A DNA stretch of 64,000 nucleotides from VRUE01 sp963747765 (GTDB taxonomy: Bacteria; Actinomycetota; Thermoleophilia; Solirubrobacterales; 70-9), in contig CAVVGH010000001.1 of NCBI GenBank assembly GCA_963747765.1, positions 248,001 through 312,000 of the forward strand. Direction: 5' to 3'. Shown here piece by piece: positions 34,786 to 43,531 of this stretch. The notes below the pieces were generated by a model. It saw only the letters and a list, made by a program, of their open reading frames with translations, searched no databases and had not been told where the DNA came from. Both the position numbers and the translations under genes were made by a program. Positions within the stretch are counted from its first letter, which is position 1. Every line of letters begins with the position of its first letter.

Positions 34786-37700
34786 GTGGCGCTGGAGGCC
34801 CTGACCGGGCGGATCGAGGAGCGCGAGCTCGAGAAGGAGATGCGCTCCTCCTACCTCGATTACGCGATGAGCGTGATCGTCGGCCGCGCGCTGCCGGACG
34901 TGCGCGACGGCCTCAAGCCGGTCCACCGGCGCGTGCTCTACGCGATGCACGACATCGGCCTGCAGCCGACCCGCCCCTACCGCAAGTGCGCCTTCATCGT
35001 CGGCGAGGTGATGGGCAAGTACCACCCGCACGGCGATTCGGCGATCTACGACACGCTGGTCCGCATGGCGCAGGAGTTCTCGCTGCGCTACACCCTGGTC
35101 GACGGTCAGGGCAACTTCGGCTCGATCGACGACGATCCGGCAGCGGCGATGAGGTACTGCGTCAGCGGCGACACGCGAGTCGCGACGCCGAACGGCACGG
35201 TGCGGGTCGATTCACTCGTGCCTGGCGCCGCGGCCAACTCCGACAACGATCTCGATCTGAAGGTGCTCGATCGGCTCGGCCGGCCGGTGCACGCGTCGAA
35301 GCTCTTTCATTCGGGTGACCATCCGACGCTTCGCCTTCGCACTTCGCATGGCCACGAGCTGACCGGAACCCACAATCATCCGGTCCTCTGCCTGGTCGAC
35401 ATGGAGGGCGTTCCGCTCCTCCTCTGGAAGCTGCTGGATGAGATCAAGCCCGGCGACCGGGTTCTCATCTCGCGCACTCCGCAGGGGGTTGAAGAGAGCT
35501 CATTGCCGCTCGCGGACCACGACGCGCAGTTGGCGCTGCTTGCCGGCGCATTCGTCTCTGGTGGGTGGATCAGCTCCAGGCGGGCGGGCTTCAACGCCGT
35601 CGACAAGGACTTCTTCGACTCGGTCCTGGTCGCGTATGACTCCGTGGTGGGTGGCGCTCGCCACGTGTCCGGCCGCCGGATCGGCTCGGGCAGCCTCCTG
35701 CATGAGATCGATATCCAAGATCTGGACGCCTTGGGGGATAGCCCGCTGTCGGCAATCGCGGGCAAGGCGAGCGCCAGGTGTGTTCCGGAGTTCGTCTGGC
35801 GCGCCGGCGGCGCCTTCAAGCGCGCCTTTCTGAGGTCGCTGTTCACCGGCGACGGCTCGTCGTCGCTGCTGCCCCGCAACTCGATTCAAGTTTCGTATTC
35901 GACCCGCAGCGAGCAGCTGGCAAAGGACGTGCAGCTCCTGCTTCTCGAGAGCGGCGTCGTCGCGCGCATCTGCCGCTGTGGCAAGGGCGAGCTCAAGGTT
36001 GTGATCGGGAATCGACCGGAGGCGCGACTATTTGCCCGGAACGTCGGCTTCCTGGGCGTCAAGCAGGCGGAGCTCGAGCGGCACCTGGCGACCATTCCGA
36101 AGGAAGGTCGATCGCTCAGCCACGACCACGTCCCATATGTCGCCGACTACATTCGCTCCGCGGGCGGCTCGGGTTGGACCGAGCGCGACCTGCCGCGGCC
36201 TCACAGCCTCGATCGGATCGAGCGCTGGGAGCAGGGCGGCGCGGCGATCATGGATCGGATCGGATCGGCTGAGGTTCGCAATGTGGTCGAGCCGCTGGTC
36301 AGCGGCGACTACTTCTACGCGAAGGTCGAGTCGGTCGAGGACGCCGGTGTTCAGCCGGTCTTCTCAATCCGCGTCGATAGCGAAGACCATTCATTCGTCA
36401 CGAATGGCTTCGTCAGCCACAACACCGAGGCGCGGCTCGGGCGGCTGGCCACGGAGCTGCTCCGCGACATCGACGCCGACACGGTCGACTTCGGCGCCAA
36501 TTACGACGAATCGACCCAGGAGCCGCTGATCCTGCCGGCGCGCTTCCCGAATCTCCTGGTCAACGGGGCGTCCGGAATTGCGGTGGGGATGGCGACCAAC
36601 ATCCCGCCCCACAACCTGCGCGAGGTCGCCGCCGCGACGACCGCCTATATCGACGACCCCGGCATGGACCTGGCCGGGCTGATGGAGTACGTCAAGGGGC
36701 CGGACTTCCCGGGCGGCGGGATCATGAGCCAGGAGGGGATCCGCGATGCCTACGCCTCCGGCCGTGGAACGGTCAGGGTTCGGGCCCGGGCTCACGTCGA
36801 GCCGCTCAAGGGGGGCAAGAACGCGATCGTCGTCACCGAGCTCCCCTTCATGGTCAAGAAGGGAGGCGACAACGGCCTGGTCAGCAAGATCGCCGACCTC
36901 GTGCGAGACAAGAAGCTGGAGGGCATCTCCGACCTGCGCGACGAGTCGGACCGCTCCGGCATGCGGCTCGTGATCGAGCTGAAGCGCGGCGGCCACCCGG
37001 CCAAGGTGGTGCTCAACAACCTCTACAAGAAAACCCACATGCAGTCCAGCTTCGGCATCAACATGGTCGCGCTGGTGGATGGGGTGCCTCGCACCCTGGG
37101 ACTGCTGGAGCTGGTCAAGTACTACGTCAACCATCAGCGCGAGGTCGTCACCCGGCGCACCCAGTACGAACTGCGCCGCGCCGAGGCCCGGGCGCACATC
37201 CTCGAGGGGCTGCTGATCGCCCTCGACAACCTCGACGCCGTGATCAAGCTGGTCCGCGCCTCCGCCGATCCGGACACCGCCCGCGAGGGCCTGATCGCCA
37301 AGTTCGAGCTCTCGCGCGAGCAGGCGCAGGCGATCCTCGATATGCGCCTGCAGCGGCTGACGGCACTGGAGTCCGACAAGGTCCGCGCCGAGCACGATGA
37401 CCTCATCGAGCGAATCGGGGAGCTGCGCGCAATCCTGGGCGACGAGGCCAAAGTGCTCGGCCTGGTCAAGGAGGAGCTGGCCGAGATCGCAACTTCCTAC
37501 GGCGACGAGCGGCGCACCGAGATCGCCCATTTCGAGGGCGACGTTGGGATCGAGGACATGATCGCCGACCAGCAGATGGTCATCTCGCTGACCGCATCGG
37601 GCTACGTCAAGCGCCTACCGCTTGCCACCTACCGCCAGCAGCGCCGCGGCGGGGTCGGCGTGATGGGAATGAACCTCAAAGAGGACGATTACATCGCCCA

Positions 37701-38565
37701 CCTCCATATCTGCTCGACGCACGACTACCTGCTCTTCTTCACCAACAGGGGCAAGGTCTACCGGCTGAAGGTCTACGAGCTGCCGGAGGGCTCGCGGACG
37801 TCCAAAGGAAGCGCCCTGGTCAACCTGCTTCCGCTGCGCGAAGACGAGCGTGTGATGGCGGTGATCCCGACCCGCGACTTCAAAGAGGGCAAGTACCTTG
37901 CCTTCGCGACCGCCAAGGGCCTGCTCAAGAAGACCGAGTTCCTCGCCTACAACACCCCAATCCGCGCCGACGGGATCATCGCGATCAAGGTCCGCGACGG
38001 CGACGAGCTGGTCCAGGTCCGTCTCACCTCGGGCAGGGACGATCTGCTGATGGTCTCCAAGTCCGGCCACGCCTCCCGTTTCTCGGAGGACGCCGTGCGA
38101 GCGATGGGCCGCGACACCTCGGGGGTCAAGGGGATGAACGTGTCGTCCAAGGTCAACGGCGTGGAGAACCGCGTGCTGGCGATGGACGTTGCCCGTGACG
38201 ACGCCGAGCTGTTCGTCGTCACGGAAAATGGCTACGGCAAGCGCACCTCGATCGCCGAGTACCCGGTCAAGGGCCGCGGCACCAAAGGGGTTCTCACCGC
38301 CAAGCTGACCGAGAAGAAGGGCGGCCTCGCCGGCGCGCTGATCGTGCGCGAGCACCAGGACCTCCTCTTCATCTCCCACCAGGGGATGGTGCAGCGCACC
38401 GAAGCCGGCGGCATCTCGCTGATGGGCCGCCCGACGCAGGGCGTGAAGGTGATGAACATCAAGGACGACGACAGGGTCAGCGCCGTCGCGCTCGTCGTCG
38501 AGTCGGAGGAGGTCCCCGCTCCCACCGAGCAGCCCTCCCCCGCGCAGGACGAGCTCAGCGGTTAA
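34786..38565 (+). CDS. gyrA: DNA gyrase subunit A precursor with intein
   Basis: 1259 codons from a GTG with a strong GGAAGGGGG upstream. Residues 1–124 end in AAMRY, where Tyr124 is the catalytic tyrosine that breaks DNA. Residues 125–546 are an intein, and TEARL resumes the extein at 547. After splicing the protein would be 837 residues, normal for GyrA. The C-terminal beta-pinwheel has the GyrA box QRRGGVG. Insertion between catalytic Tyr and Thr is the site also used by mycobacterial GyrA inteins. Without splicing gyrase would be inactive, so the intein must function. Confidence 0.96.
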   Translation: MALEALTGRIEERELEKEMRSSYLDYAMSVIVGRALPDVRDGLKPVHRRVLYAMHDIGLQPTRPYRKCAFIVGEVMGKYHPHGDSAIYDTLVRMAQEFSLRYTLVDGQGNFGSIDDDPAAAMRYCVSGDTRVATPNGTVRVDSLVPGAAANSDNDLDLKVLDRLGRPVHASKLFHSGDHPTLRLRTSHGHELTGTHNHPVLCLVDMEGVPLLLWKLLDEIKPGDRVLISRTPQGVEESSLPLADHDAQLALLAGAFVSGGWISSRRAGFNAVDKDFFDSVLVAYDSVVGGARHVSGRRIGSGSLLHEIDIQDLDALGDSPLSAIAGKASARCVPEFVWRAGGAFKRAFLRSLFTGDGSSSLLPRNSIQVSYSTRSEQLAKDVQLLLLESGVVARICRCGKGELKVVIGNRPEARLFARNVGFLGVKQAELERHLATIPKEGRSLSHDHVPYVADYIRSAGGSGWTERDLPRPHSLDRIERWEQGGAAIMDRIGSAEVRNVVEPLVSGDYFYAKVESVEDAGVQPVFSIRVDSEDHSFVTNGFVSHNTEARLGRLATELLRDIDADTVDFGANYDESTQEPLILPARFPNLLVNGASGIAVGMATNIPPHNLREVAAATTAYIDDPGMDLAGLMEYVKGPDFPGGGIMSQEGIRDAYASGRGTVRVRARAHVEPLKGGKNAIVVTELPFMVKKGGDNGLVSKIADLVRDKKLEGISDLRDESDRSGMRLVIELKRGGHPAKVVLNNLYKKTHMQSSFGINMVALVDGVPRTLGLLELVKYYVNHQREVVTRRTQYELRRAEARAHILEGLLIALDNLDAVIKLVRASADPDTAREGLIAKFELSREQAQAILDMRLQRLTALESDKVRAEHDDLIERIGELRAILGDEAKVLGLVKEELAEIATSYGDERRTEIAHFEGDVGIEDMIADQQMVISLTASGYVKRLPLATYRQQRRGGVGVMGMNLKEDDYIAHLHICSTHDYLLFFTNRGKVYRLKVYELPEGSRTSKGSALVNLLPLREDERVMAVIPTRDFKEGKYLAFATAKGLLKKTEFLAYNTPIRADGIIAIKVRDGDELVQVRLTSGRDDLLMVSKSGHASRFSEDAVRAMGRDTSGVKGMNVSSKVNGVENRVLAMDVARDDAELFVVTENGYGKRTSIAEYPVKGRGTKGVLTAKLTEKKGGLAGALIVREHQDLLFISHQGMVQRTEAGGISLMGRPTQGVKVMNIKDDDRVSAVALVVESEEVPAPTEQPSPAQDELSG
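35158..36423 (+). other. GyrA intein with LAGLIDADG-type endonuclease region
   Basis: 422 residues from Cys125 to Asn546. Splicing blocks: block A CVSGDTRVATPNG, block B GTHNHPVLCL, block F VFSIRVDSEDHSFVTNG, block G FVSHN followed by Thr as nucleophile of the C-extein. The middle has two LAGLIDADG-like helices, LLAGAFVSGGWIS (about residues 250–262) and FLRSLFTGDGS (about 347–357). The first lacks the usual acidic residue before the final Gly, so DNA cleavage is doubtful, while splicing residues are complete. Confidence 0.93.
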
Positions 38566-38662
38566 CCGAGCGGCCAATCCTCCCGCGGACTCGCGGCCCA
38601 ACCAACCGGTTGACGCGTACCCGGCCCCTCGGGCTACGTCGCGTCCGGCCCCAGGTCACCCC

Positions 38663-38942
38663 AACCGCTCCGTTCGTCCTTTGTACCGCTCTGCGACACA
38701 AACAGCGAACGGAGTCTCACCCGGGTCACCCCAACCGCTCCGTTCGTCCTTTGTACCGCTCTGCGACACAAACAGCGAACGGAGTCTCACCCGGGTCACC
38801 CCAACCGCTCCATTCGTCCTTTGTACCGCTCTGCGACACAAACAGCGAACGGAGTCTCACCCGGGTCACCCCAACCGCTCCGTTCGTCCTTTGTACCGCT
38901 CTGCGACACAAACAGCGAAAGGAGATCGTGACCGCCTGACTT
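38663..38942 (+). repeat. Four tandem 70-bp units with 47-nt hairpins
   Basis: Unit starts are 38663, 38733, 38803 and 38873; hairpins 38668–38714, 38738–38784, 38808–38854 and 38878–38924. Units are almost identical. The third has CATTCG for CGTTCG and the fourth ends CGAAAGGAG, both weakening the stem by one pair. There are no variable spacers, so this is not a CRISPR array. Confidence 0.9.
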
Positions 38943-38956
38943 CCCTACCAGCCCCT

Positions 38957-39001
38957 CCCCTGTTTGCCCTCCTCACCTGCAAGTAGGAGGGCAAACAGGG
39001 G
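38957..39001 (+). repeat. Long hairpin, copy 3
   Basis: Perfect 17-bp arms around the loop CACCTGCAAGT (38974–38984). Same loop direction as copy 2, opposite to copies 1 and 4. Confidence 0.85.
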
Positions 39002-39234
39002 GGTGTCTCTCCCACCATCAATCCACGAAGTGTTCGTTTCGGGTCCACCAGACCCTTTTGACACCCTCGCTCTGAGATTCGACGGAGCGATCGACGCTGG
39101 GTTCCCTTCGGGGGTGGTGACGATGACCGTTTGGGATCAGGCCATTTCCGTGCCGGTCGTCAGAGAGTCAGGGGACTCGGTGATTTCGTATCCAGGGTGA
39201 GAGAACCGGAAGGCTCGGGGATCGCACAGATCGG

Positions 39235-39741
39235 TCAGGCCGCTGCGGGAAGGTACTGCTGCCAGGCGGGCGGGATGCTGGGATTCGCCACCTGGATGAA
39301 GACGGTGGGCCCGGGTGCCTTGGGCAGCTTGCGCGGGTGCATCTGGATCTCGCGCGGCAGGCGGTTTCCCTTGCGCCGGTTGCAGCTCGCGCAGGCGGCG
39401 ACGATGTTCTCCCATACCGACTTACCGCCCCTGCTGCGGGGGATCACGTGGTCGACCGTCAGGCCCGACTTCCGCGAGCCGCAGTACTGGCAGGTCCAGG
39501 CGTCGCGGGCGAGGACCGCTCGCCGCGTGATCTTGCGCCGGTGGGCCTCGCGCGGGACGCGCACGTAGCTGACCAGACGGATCACGTCGGGGCGCTCCAT
39601 CGTCAACCGCTCGGAGTGCAGCTCGCCGGCGGAGCGCTCCAGCAGCTCAGCCTTCTCCTTGAGCAGCAACACGGCGGCCCTTCTCAACGTGCAGACGTTG
39701 ATCGGCTCATACGTCGCATTGAGTACCAGGACTCGTGCCAT
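39235..39741 (-). CDS. HNH endonuclease family protein
   Basis: 168 residues. It opens ARVLVLNATYEPINVCTLRRA, as in actinobacterial HNH proteins of the McrA-like group. The HNH core is CQYCG, then LTVDHVIPRSRGG and ENIVAACASCNRRKGNR: zinc Cys pairs with the catalytic His in DHVIP and the Asn in ENIV. Such housekeeping copies are widespread and their cellular role is unclear. The ATG at 39741 is the usual start; it lies 28 bp after pheA. Confidence 0.88.
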   Translation of the reverse strand: MARVLVLNATYEPINVCTLRRAAVLLLKEKAELLERSAGELHSERLTMERPDVIRLVSYVRVPREAHRRKITRRAVLARDAWTCQYCGSRKSGLTVDHVIPRSRGGKSVWENIVAACASCNRRKGNRLPREIQMHPRKLPKAPGPTVFIQVANPSIPPAWQQYLPAAA

Positions 39742-39769
39742 GTTGATCGAAGATTCTACGCAGGCGCTC

Positions 39770-40603
39770 TCAACCGATCGGGTAGGAGCCCAGAACGCGC
39801 ACCGATTCGGCCTTGGTGCGAAGCGCCGAGATGGCCTCCGAGACAGCCGCCGCCTCCTGCGCCCCTTCGAGATCGCAGAAGAACATGTAGCGGCCGAGCC
39901 CCTGACGGAGCGGCCGAGACTCGATGCGGCTGAGGTTGACGTCGCGACTCGAGAACACCTGCAGCGCATCGACCAGCGCACCGGGGTGGTCCTCGCCCAG
40001 CTCGGAGAAAATCAGGGAGGTCTTCCACGCGCCGCCGCCCTCGGGGACGGCCCCGGTTGGGCCGATCCACACGAAGCGGGTTACGTTTCCCTCCTCGTCC
40101 TCGATCCCCTCGCGCAGGATCGCGCAGCCGTAGAGCTCGGCCGCGGAGCGGGCGCCGATCGCGACCCAGGGCTCGTCCGCCGCCGCGACGGTTCGCACGG
40201 CCTCCGCGGTGCTGCTCATGCTGCGGCGCTCGACCCCGGGAAGCTCCTCGCGCAGGAAGCGGGCGCACTGGGCGAGCGGCTGGGGATGCGACAGCACGGC
40301 GGTGACGCGACTCAGCTCGAGCGGCTCGCGGGCGATCAGGTGGGCCCGCACGACGTAGTCGTGCTCGCCGAGAATCGTCACCGCTTCGGTGTCGAAGGCG
40401 AGCGTGTCGAGGGTGCTCCGCACGGACCCCTCGATCGAGTTCTCGAACGGCACGAAGGCCCGGTCTGCCTCCCTGCGCTCGACGGCGAGGATGGCATCGT
40501 GGACGGTGGCTGTTCGGAGCGCCTCGAAGTCGCCCGTCCCGACGGCGCCGCTCAGGGCATCTTCGGTGAACGTGCCGTGCGGCCCGAGAAAGGCGATCCT
40601 CAC
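39770..40603 (-). CDS. pheA: Prephenate dehydratase
   Basis: 277 residues, monofunctional. The catalytic domain (FLGPHGTFTEDAL, then FVPFENSIEGSV and HPQPLAQC, MSSTAEAV) converts prephenate to phenylpyruvate. The C-terminal ACT domain (GALVDALQVFSSRDVNLSRIESRP, with the ESRP Phe-binding motif) gives feedback control by phenylalanine. No chorismate mutase domain. Its ATG overlaps the stop of the upstream membrane-protein gene (ATGA). Confidence 0.95.
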   Translation of the reverse strand: MRIAFLGPHGTFTEDALSGAVGTGDFEALRTATVHDAILAVERREADRAFVPFENSIEGSVRSTLDTLAFDTEAVTILGEHDYVVRAHLIAREPLELSRVTAVLSHPQPLAQCARFLREELPGVERRSMSSTAEAVRTVAAADEPWVAIGARSAAELYGCAILREGIEDEEGNVTRFVWIGPTGAVPEGGGAWKTSLIFSELGEDHPGALVDALQVFSSRDVNLSRIESRPLRQGLGRYMFFCDLEGAQEAAAVSEAISALRTKAESVRVLGSYPIG

Positions 40604-41640
40604 TGGAAGTCGACGGTGTAGCTGGCCTTGTTGTTGTCGGCGACCCGCTCGCCGGGGACGGTCTGAACGTCGACTTCCAGTGTCGCCCGTCCCGACGGCG
40701 CCGGGGTCAGCGGGATCGCCACCGTTTCGGATTCACCGGCTTCGATGCTGCCGATCGTTCCCTGCAGGGTGTTGTGGCCGTTCACCGTCACCGAGACGGT
40801 GATCCGGTTCTCGGTCGATTCGCCCTGGTTTTGCACCTGGACTTCCACTTCCGGCGTTTCTTCGCCGGAAACGCTCGTCACCGAGTCGGGCGTCAGTTCG
40901 GTTCCGCTGACGCTTGTCGAAAGCAGCCCCAGCCCGTGGACCCCGGGTGTCGCGGTGCCGGTGGCGCCACTCACCGACCCCAGCGCCGCGCTGACCGCGC
41001 TCTCGTCGAGCCACCTCGTTTCTTCGGGCACGAAAATGCTCGTGGGCACTTCGTCGCCTTCGATCCCGTTCTCCGCAAGCGTCGCGTTGATGTCCGGCCG
41101 CACGACGGCCGCGTAGAGGACGTCGCTTGCCATCAGCGTCCGGATCTGGTTGGCGATCTCAGCAGTCGCCTTTTCGGCCCCGACGTTCCCCAGCGCCGTG
41201 CTCATCCGGTCGGCGATCTTCGCCATCGCGCTGGCGCGCAACTCGTAGACGAGCTCCAGAGCGCTCTGCGCGTTCTTCATGTCGCCCGGGGCGTCGAGGG
41301 CGTCAATCCGGGTCGCGTAGTTGTCCATCGCGCTGCGATCGGCGTCGACCTCGGTCACGAACTCGGTGACCGACAGGCTTCCCGGATTGGACAGCTTCGC
41401 GAAGAACCCTTCGCTCGTCTGCCCCGTCTCTTCGACGAGCTGGGTGACGTTGCGCGCGTAATCGGTCAGGGCGCGTTCCTTGCGCGCGTTGAGGCAGCCG
41501 CGTACGCCGAGCACGATCAGGATCAGGATCAGCAAGCCGACACCGAGCGCCAGGGCGCGGCGCATCAGTATCTGCTGTCGCTCCTGGCGACGGGGCGGCC
41601 GCGGGCTTCGCCGCGGCCTGGATGCGAGGGAGTCCTCCAA
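40600..41640 (-). CDS. Membrane-anchored protein with C-terminal CARDB-like domain
   Basis: About 346 residues. A short Arg/Pro-rich cytoplasmic segment, one membrane helix (ALALGVGLLILILIVLGV), a helical outer domain of about 150 residues, and an Ig-like CARDB domain at the C-terminus (VEVQVQNQGESTENRITVSV, ending DNNKASYTVDF). It probably faces outward and binds other surface molecules. The TTG at 41640 with GGAAGG upstream is preferred; the ATG at 41565 would begin just before the membrane helix. Coupled to pheA; divergent from a kinase gene. Confidence 0.75.
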   Translation of the reverse strand: MEDSLASRPRRSPRPPRRQERQQILMRRALALGVGLLILILIVLGVRGCLNARKERALTDYARNVTQLVEETGQTSEGFFAKLSNPGSLSVTEFVTEVDADRSAMDNYATRIDALDAPGDMKNAQSALELVYELRASAMAKIADRMSTALGNVGAEKATAEIANQIRTLMASDVLYAAVVRPDINATLAENGIEGDEVPTSIFVPEETRWLDESAVSAALGSVSGATGTATPGVHGLGLLSTSVSGTELTPDSVTSVSGEETPEVEVQVQNQGESTENRITVSVTVNGHNTLQGTIGSIEAGESETVAIPLTPAPSGRATLEVDVQTVPGERVADNNKASYTVDFQ

Positions 41641-41781
41641 AAATTCGCCTTCCAAAGCTTGTTGGCTGGCCGGGAGTATGCACGCTGGCCTGGTCGGCAC
41701 GTCAAGACACGCAGCAAACGTTGCGTTTTTGGCTGCCTGGCGCGCAGGAGAAAGGAGCCGGCCGGCGAAATCGAAGGGGCT

Positions 41782-42699
41782 TTGGTTGGCTCCTTGGTCC
41801 TCAACCGGTTCCTGATCGAGCGCCGGATCGGCAACGGAGGGTTCGGGGTCGTCTACGAGGCCTGGGATGGCCGCCTGGAGCGATCGGTGGCGGTCAAGGC
41901 GATCGAGTCGACCGGAATGCAGAGCCACCGACGCGTGCTCCGCGAGGCGCAGGCGGCGGCTCGCCTCAACCATCCCGGGATTGCGACCCTCTACGAGATG
42001 GGAGAGGAGGACGGCAACGCCGTCCTCGTCAGCGAGCTGGTCGACGGCGCCACGCTCGCCAGCCTCAGCCGCGATGCGGCGCTCAGCGATCGCGAGATCG
42101 GAGAGATAGGCGCCGATCTTTGCGAGGCGCTCGACTACGCCCACTCCCAGGGAGTCGTGCATCGCGACGTCAAGCCCCAGAACGTGCTTGTCAGCGGCGA
42201 TGGCGAACCGCGCGCCAAGCTGATGGACTTCGGCGTCGCGAGGCTGGTCGACGCCACCGCGCTGACCGCTGCCGGCGATGTCGTCGGAACCCTCGCCTAC
42301 ATGGCGCCCGAGCAGGCCGAGGGTCGCACCGCCGGGCCCGAGGCGGACGTCTACTCGCTGGCGCTGACCCTCTACGAGTGCTGGAGCGGGGACAACCCCA
42401 ACCGTCGCGCCACGCCCGCCGCCACCGCCCGCGCGATCGGACGGCGGGCACGCTCGCTGCGGCGCCTGCGACCCGACCTGCCGCGCGAGATCACCGACAC
42501 CGTCGACGCCTGCCTCTCCTCACGACCGGCACGCCGTCCGGGGCTGGAGGAGCTGGGGTCCGCGATCGAGGATTCGCTCGAGCGCCTCGCCGATCGCCAC
42601 CCGCACGGCGCTCCCAAGCTCGGGCTGCGAGTCGGTGCGCTTGCCGCCGCCGCTCTGCTCGGCGCTTGGCTGGCGGTCGGTCATGGTCTGACCATCTAG
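41782..42699 (+). CDS. Ser/Thr protein kinase (short, membrane-tethered)
   Basis: About 305 residues. Kinase motifs in order: glycine loop IGNGGFGVVYEA, VAVKAI with the ATP-binding Lys, VVHRDVKPQNVLV catalytic loop, DFGVA for Mg2+, APEQAEG activation-segment end. The single C-terminal helix (VGALAAAALLGAWLAVGHGL) anchors it; there is no outer sensor domain. The start is TTG at 41782 or 41794, neither with ideal spacing from GAAGGGG. It heads the FHA/phosphatase cluster and may phosphorylate the FHA proteins. Confidence 0.88.
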   Translation: MVGSLVLNRFLIERRIGNGGFGVVYEAWDGRLERSVAVKAIESTGMQSHRRVLREAQAAARLNHPGIATLYEMGEEDGNAVLVSELVDGATLASLSRDAALSDREIGEIGADLCEALDYAHSQGVVHRDVKPQNVLVSGDGEPRAKLMDFGVARLVDATALTAAGDVVGTLAYMAPEQAEGRTAGPEADVYSLALTLYECWSGDNPNRRATPAATARAIGRRARSLRRLRPDLPREITDTVDACLSSRPARRPGLEELGSAIEDSLERLADRHPHGAPKLGLRVGALAAAALLGAWLAVGHGLTI

Positions 42700-42759
42700 G
42701 ATTTCAGCCGGTTTCGCCATGTCGGCGAACGACAACAGCGCCCGCAAGAGGAGCCCCCG

Positions 42760-43527
42760 ATTAGCGTCCTACGCAACCTCGAGAGTCGGATCGAAGGCCT
42801 TGTCGAGGGGGTCTTCAATCGCGCCTTCAGCTCTGAGGTGCAGCCGGTCGAGCTGGCCCGCCGGCTGGCCAAGGAAATGGACGCGCACAAGACCGCTGGG
42901 GTGGCGCGCGTCTATGTGCCGAACGAGTACACGCTCCATCTCTCGACGAAGGACCGCGCCCGCCTGGAGGGATACGAGCGTTCGCTGGAGCAGGAGCTGT
43001 CCGGCTATCTGCTCGAGCACGCTCGCCGCCGCGGGTACGACTTGCTGACCCGCCCGGAGGTCAACTTCAAAACCGACGAGCGCCTGCGGCTCGGCGAGTT
43101 TGGGATCCAGGCGCGGCTGGTCAAGCCCCCCGCGCACGAGGGCGACCGCGCGACGCAGGGCGAGGAGGGCCACACGATGGTCTACTCGGCGGTGCGCTCC
43201 CGCGAGCCGTCGCCGGCCGGTGCGGCGTCGGATCCCGCCGTCACCTCGCGAGCTGTCGTCGCCATCGAGGGCCGCCGCTACCTGCTCGACGGGCCGCGCG
43301 CGACGATCGGCCGCTCCAAGGACGCCGACTGCGTGCTGCGCGATCCCAATGTCTCGCGCTATCACGCGGAGCTCCGCCGCTCCCCCTCCGGCGAGTGGGC
43401 GATCGCCGACCTCGATTCGACCAACGGAGTCAAGGTCAACGATCGGCGAGTCGCGTCCACCCGCCTGCGCCCCGGCGACCAGGTGACGCTTGGCACCACA
43501 ACCTTCCTGTTCGACCTCGAGCAGTAG
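42760..43527 (+). CDS. fhaA: FhaA-like protein: DUF3662 plus FHA domain (ATT start)
   Basis: 255 residues. N-terminal DUF3662 region (LESRIEGLVEGVFNRAF, then VQPVELARRLAKEMDAHK and VPNEYTLHL) and a C-terminal FHA domain (ATIGRSKDADCVLRD, SRYHAEL, STNGVKVN) that binds phosphothreonine. The conserved N-terminus lies upstream of the first GTG (42838). Between the in-frame stop at 42697–42699 and that GTG there is no ATG, GTG or TTG. An ATT at 42760, seven bases after AGAGGAG, is the only well-placed start I see, as in infC. In mycobacteria FhaA links PknB to cell-wall synthesis. Confidence 0.85.
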   Translation: MSVLRNLESRIEGLVEGVFNRAFSSEVQPVELARRLAKEMDAHKTAGVARVYVPNEYTLHLSTKDRARLEGYERSLEQELSGYLLEHARRRGYDLLTRPEVNFKTDERLRLGEFGIQARLVKPPAHEGDRATQGEEGHTMVYSAVRSREPSPAGAASDPAVTSRAVVAIEGRRYLLDGPRATIGRSKDADCVLRDPNVSRYHAELRRSPSGEWAIADLDSTNGVKVNDRRVASTRLRPGDQVTLGTTTFLFDLEQ

Positions 43528-43531
43528 GCAC

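Larger units (their letters stand above)
38640..39050 (+). repeat. Composite intergenic element, copy 3 (left end missing)
   Basis: The 669-bp gap between the convergent gyrA and HNH genes holds no convincing gene. It has four 70-bp tandem units from 38663 to 38942, each with the 47-nt hairpin. Next come a shortened linker and the long hairpin at 38957–39001 (loop CACCTGCAAGT). The right-hand tail ends in GTTCGTTTCGGGTCC (about 39032–39046), matching the terminal repeat. No left terminal repeat is seen. From 39050 to 39234 I see only a short open frame of doubtful meaning. Confidence 0.75.

Noticed and set aside
38663..38942. CRISPR array
   Set aside because: The 70-bp units are identical throughout, with no variable spacers and no cas genes nearby.
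39058..39063. TTGACA-like -35 sequence
   Set aside because: No -10 at 16–18 bp and no gene downstream on that strand.
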